A stretch of DNA of 64,000 bases. Origin: WTFY01 sp011523795. Its GTDB lineage: Bacteria > Pseudomonadota > Gammaproteobacteria > UBA4575. Positions within the stretch are counted from its first letter, which is position 1; every line of letters begins with the position of its first letter. Below, one piece after another: positions 61,126 through 64,000 of this stretch. The notes under the pieces are model-generated. The model searched no databases. It worked only from the letters and a program-made list of their open reading frames with translations, and was not told the origin of the DNA. The DNA is taken from the NCBI GenBank assembly GCA_965207475.1, contig OZ242278.1, positions 124,001 to 188,000 of the forward strand, given 5' to 3'. The position numbers and the translations under genes are program-made.

Positions 61126-62463
61126 ATGTACGACCTCTTAATTACAAACTGTAATGTTGTCAATAATCATGATATTTCTGAAAAGGATGTCTTGATAAAG
61201 GAAAAAAGGATCAAGCAAGTCGGAAGGGACTTGCTGCATCAGCAGGCTAAACGAGTAATTGATGCTAAAGGCAAGTTCTTGATTCCTGGGATGATTGATG
61301 ACCAAGTTCATTTTCGTGAACCTGGTCTGACCCATAAGGGGGACATAGCTACTGAATCACTTGCAGCAATTGCGGGCGGTATAACTAGCTTTATGGATAT
61401 GCCAAATGTAAGCCCGCCCACTTTAACTGTCGAATTGTTACAGAAAAAATACCAAGCAGCACTGCAACGAGCACGGGCAAATTATGCGTTCTACATGGGT
61501 ACGAGCAACAACAATTTGGAGGAAATTAAGCGAGTACCCAAAAATCTTGCCTGCGGAGTCAAGGTATTCATGGGAGCTTCCACCGGTAACTTGCTGGTAG
61601 ACAGTCAAGATGCTCTAGAAGGTATTTTCAGGTATGCCCCTGTTCCAGTTATAACGCATTGTGAGGATACCCCTATAATCAAACGAAATCTTCAAAAATA
61701 TATGGACGAATATGGAGACGATATTCCCATAGAATTTCATCCAGCAATTCGGTCAGAAGAAGCATGCTACTCATCTACCCAGAAAGCCGTTAATTTGGCA
61801 AGAAAGTATGGAACGCAGCTACATGTCTTACACATTTCAACTGCTAGAGAACTGGAACTGTTTTCACGAGGTGATATAACAAAAAAATCCATTACTTCAG
61901 AGGCATGTGTACATCACCTATTTTTTAATGCTGCAGATTATGCTGTTCATGGAGCACTTATAAAATGCAATCCAGCTATTAAATCGGCTAGTGACCAGAA
62001 AGGGCTTTTACGTGGTGTCATGGAAGATCAAATTGATGTGATCGCTACTGATCATGCCCCACATGCAATTTATGAAAAGTCTAAAAACTATCTCGATTCT
62101 CCGGCCGGGATACCTCTCGTGCAGCATGCCTTGCTGAGCTTGCTGGAACATTACCATGATGGCGTGCTGAGCTTAGAGAAGATTGTTGAGAAAACCAGCC
62201 ACAATGTAGCTAGAAGATTTTCAATTCTGGACCGTGGATTTGTTGAAGAAGATTATATTGCAGACCTGGTTTTGATAGATACCTGCAAGTCATTCAAGGT
62301 TACAGAGGACAACATACTATACAAATGCAAGTGGTCACCTTTCAATGGCTATACATTCCGCTCAACTATAGACACGACAATTCTGAATGGTCAAATTGTC
62401 TATGAAAGCGGTCAATTTTCTGAAACCCCCTACTATGGCGAGCCACTAGTATTTTCCCGTTGA
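61126..62463 (+). CDS. pyrC: Dihydroorotase (amidohydrolase type)
   Basis: Pyrimidine biosynthesis enzyme closing carbamoyl-aspartate to dihydroorotate. The 445-residue product matches the longer class of bacterial dihydroorotases. Key residues are K146 (carboxylated lysine in GVKVFMGAS), H178 (THCED), H236 (LHVLHISTA) and catalytic D309 (ATDHAPH). The first metal motif reads DDQVHFREPG (58-67), with Q60 in place of the first His of the usual HxH, a variant I recall from the group that includes the Porphyromonas gingivalis enzyme. A small membrane gene follows. Confidence 0.92.
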   Translation: MYDLLITNCNVVNNHDISEKDVLIKEKRIKQVGRDLLHQQAKRVIDAKGKFLIPGMIDDQVHFREPGLTHKGDIATESLAAIAGGITSFMDMPNVSPPTLTVELLQKKYQAALQRARANYAFYMGTSNNNLEEIKRVPKNLACGVKVFMGASTGNLLVDSQDALEGIFRYAPVPVITHCEDTPIIKRNLQKYMDEYGDDIPIEFHPAIRSEEACYSSTQKAVNLARKYGTQLHVLHISTARELELFSRGDITKKSITSEACVHHLFFNAADYAVHGALIKCNPAIKSASDQKGLLRGVMEDQIDVIATDHAPHAIYEKSKNYLDSPAGIPLVQHALLSLLEHYHDGVLSLEKIVEKTSHNVARRFSILDRGFVEEDYIADLVLIDTCKSFKVTEDNILYKCKWSPFNGYTFRSTIDTTILNGQIVYESGQFSETPYYGEPLVFSR

Positions 62464-62478
62464 GTGATCCTCTATTAA

Positions 62479-62712
62479 ATGCAGCGTTTGATTAAAATTC
62501 ACCTGGTATTTCTTGGTGTATCATTAATCATTGCATTTTTACTTGTGCCCGCAGACATGCTGTATCTGAACAAGGTTCAGAGTGGAGAGATAAAAGCATA
62601 TTATCTAAGTGCAAAAAATCTTGAATTTTCGGATGCATGGAAAATTGCTTTTACATGGTTCTTAGGGCTTACATGCGGAAGGCTGATACTTAAGGCCTTG
62701 TTCCGAAAATAG
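62479..62712 (+). CDS. Hypothetical small membrane protein
   Basis: A 77-residue protein with two hydrophobic segments (about residues 7-25 and 52-70) and a soluble middle (NKVQSGEIKAYYLSAKNLEFSD). It starts 15 bases after the dihydroorotase stop and ends 21 bases before the phosphatase gene, so the three genes are probably cotranscribed. No family is recognised. Confidence 0.6.
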   Translation: MQRLIKIHLVFLGVSLIIAFLLVPADMLYLNKVQSGEIKAYYLSAKNLEFSDAWKIAFTWFLGLTCGRLILKALFRK

Positions 62713-62733
62713 TACTTCCATTGCAGGTGTATT

Positions 62734-63264
62734 TTGGGACTCAACCGGAATCAAGAGAAAATCACAAAAGTTTGCGTGCTATTTGTCTGTACAGGCAATA
62801 TTTGCCGGTCTCCTACAGCACATGGGGTTTTTAGCAAACTCGTTCAAGACCGGTCTTTGCAACACTCTATTGAAGTCGATTCGGCTGGCACTCACGCATA
62901 CCACACAGGCGAGCGGCCTGACCCAAGAGCCACGGCCGCAGCTGCTAAACGAGGTTATGACTTAAAACATTTGAGAGCTAGAAAAATTGATGTTTCCGAC
63001 TTTGCAAAATATGAATACATTCTGGCGATGGATAATCAAAACTTGAAAGATCTGTTAAAAGCCTGCATGAACAGTGAGCAATGTAGAATTCAGCTGTTCA
63101 TGGATTTTACTCGGACCCAAAAGCAAATCGAAGTGCCTGATCCTTATTACGGCACTCAGAAAGGATTCGAAGTTGTACTCGATTTAATTGAGGATGCTTG
63201 CAGTGATCTTCTTGAATATATTTGCAAGCATCACGCGCTTGCATCAACTGCAGGGGTTTCATAG
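62734..63264 (+). CDS. Low-molecular-weight protein-tyrosine phosphatase
   Basis: A 176-residue LMW-PTP. The P-loop VCTGNICRSP carries nucleophile C19 and R25, and the general acid D136 lies in PDPYYG. The sequence between shows the AGTHAYHTGERPDPRA segment typical of the group. Start is a TTG at 62734; a later start would clip the conserved strand before the P-loop. Such enzymes act on phosphotyrosine proteins or phosphoarginine; here the target is unknown. No partner tyrosine kinase or exopolysaccharide gene is adjacent. Confidence 0.92.
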   Translation: MGLNRNQEKITKVCVLFVCTGNICRSPTAHGVFSKLVQDRSLQHSIEVDSAGTHAYHTGERPDPRATAAAAKRGYDLKHLRARKIDVSDFAKYEYILAMDNQNLKDLLKACMNSEQCRIQLFMDFTRTQKQIEVPDPYYGTQKGFEVVLDLIEDACSDLLEYICKHHALASTAGVS

Positions 63265-63310
63265 GCTGTGGGCACTAATTTTGAGCAGAGAAATTCTTCC
63301 ACTATACTTC

Positions 63311-64000
63311 TCATTTGTTAAGCGAAGAGTCATCTGTTTCAGTAGCACTTTCTAGAGTTGCACTCTGGCTGGTCTTGTTACGACCCTGAGTATCGGGCTT
63401 ACTTTCGTGCTGTTTCTTGATGAAGTTACTTTTGCGCCTGTTAGCGCCACGGGAGCGATTACGTGAACTTCTTCTTTTCTGCACACCGGTTTGACGGTTT
63501 GCGTTACTTCTATTGTTGCTTGAGTCTGCTTTAGGCTTGGCATTTCCAGCCGCTTGTGGTGAATTATTATCATCACTTGCGAACCAAGACAGAATATTTG
63601 TCCAAATGCCTTGCTTTTGAATATTTTGAGAAGCTTCAGATTGTGGAAAAGGTGTCTGTATTATGGAATGTATGGACTTTACTGCAGGCTGTTCAGTCAC
63701 AGGCGCCTGTCTGGTCAAATTAATACTGGGTTCCTCATGGGAGATATGCTCATAACTTGATTTATCGGCCGTTTTCCTGCTTTGATCACGGATTCTTTCC
63801 ACAGAATAGTGCGGTGTTTCCAGATTGGGATCTGGAACTATCACTAGTTGTACGGCATGGCGCGATTCTATCTCACTGATACCATGACGCTTTTCGTTGA
63901 GTAGAAAACTTGTTACCTCAACAGGGAGTTTAGCGATGACCTTGCTGGTTTTTTCTTTCATTGCCTCTTCTTCAATGAGGCGAAGAACGGCCAGGGCAAG
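63311..64000 (-). CDS. rne: Ribonuclease E, C-terminal part (5' end outside window)
   Basis: The frame stays open from the right edge, so the gene is incomplete at its 5' end; 229 codons are visible. The first part, LALAVLRLIEEEAMKEKT followed by VEVTSFLLNEKR and IESRH-type residues, belongs to the end of the catalytic/scaffold boundary of RNase E. The rest is a disordered, basic scaffold tail with an arginine-rich stretch (RRSSRNRSRGANRRKS), a typical RNA-binding and degradosome arm. The tail is much shorter than in E. coli. The gene is convergent with the phosphatase gene. Confidence 0.93.
   Translation of the reverse strand, partial: LALAVLRLIEEEAMKEKTSKVIAKLPVEVTSFLLNEKRHGISEIESRHAVQLVIVPDPNLETPHYSVERIRDQSRKTADKSSYEHISHEEPSINLTRQAPVTEQPAVKSIHSIIQTPFPQSEASQNIQKQGIWTNILSWFASDDNNSPQAAGNAKPKADSSNNRSNANRQTGVQKRRSSRNRSRGANRRKSNFIKKQHESKPDTQGRNKTSQSATLESATETDDSSLNK

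Overview
The window reads as chromosomal DNA of a gammaproteobacterium with base composition around the mid-40s percent GC by eye. This rests on gene families and gene order: a System I cytochrome c maturation operon (ccmBCDEFGHI), a FadE-type acyl-CoA dehydrogenase with the long C-terminal domain, the surE-pcm-yqaA-nlpD string, a trxB/aat block divergent from ftsK-lolA-rarA, crcB-serS, and an RNase E gene running off the right edge. No genus can be named from sequence alone. No phage, integrase, transposase, rRNA or CRISPR array was seen. One tRNA (Ser, UGA) is present.

Layout. 1-6.3 kb: ccm operon, entered inside its 5' part. 6.4-6.9 kb: two small membrane proteins. 6.9-11.3 kb: aguA-aguB (agmatine to putrescine) and molybdenum cofactor genes moaB, moaE, moeA. 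11.6-15.6 kb: fadE, an ankyrin protein and an Smr-domain protein. 15.7-18.9 kb: surE-pcm-yqaA-nlpD, facing an Mth938-domain gene where rpoS often sits. 19.0-22.9 kb: an AlaC-like aminotransferase, then hom-thrC. 23.2-29.2 kb: a signalling locus made of a response regulator-PP2C phosphatase, an RsbW-like kinase, a periplasmic binding protein and a sensor histidine kinase in one operon, facing two STAS anti-sigma antagonists. 30-32.3 kb: squalene/phytoene synthase and ispH. 32.7-35.6 kb: trxB, a FemAB-like gene and aat, leftward. 35.9-40.7 kb: ftsK-lolA-rarA and a small gene. 41.0-44.8 kb: glcDEF, leftward. 44.9-49.1 kb: crcB-serS-MOSC, DUF423, yajQ, and a BI-1/YccA gene with a 59-residue membrane protein gene behind it. 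49.1-51.8 kb: gene-poor, with a lipoprotein, orphan small ORFs and a likely decayed gene. 51.8-56.4 kb: sodium:solute symporter, small membrane protein and two luciferase-like flavin monooxygenases. 56.4-61.0 kb: small orphan membrane or DUF proteins around tRNA-Ser. 61.1-64 kb: dihydroorotase, a small membrane protein, a low-molecular-weight phosphatase and the 3' end of rne.

The two most notable systems are the signalling locus and the symporter/monooxygenase cluster. In the first, a solute-binding protein lacks ABC transporter partners and lies beside a sensor kinase and a phosphatase/kinase/STAS partner switch. The order suggests a chain from periplasmic ligand to kinase to RR-phosphatase to STAS switch. 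In the second, uptake of an unknown, possibly organosulfur or amine, substrate is encoded beside two FMN-dependent monooxygenases resembling SfnG and DmoA/NtaA. Both functional readings are inferences.
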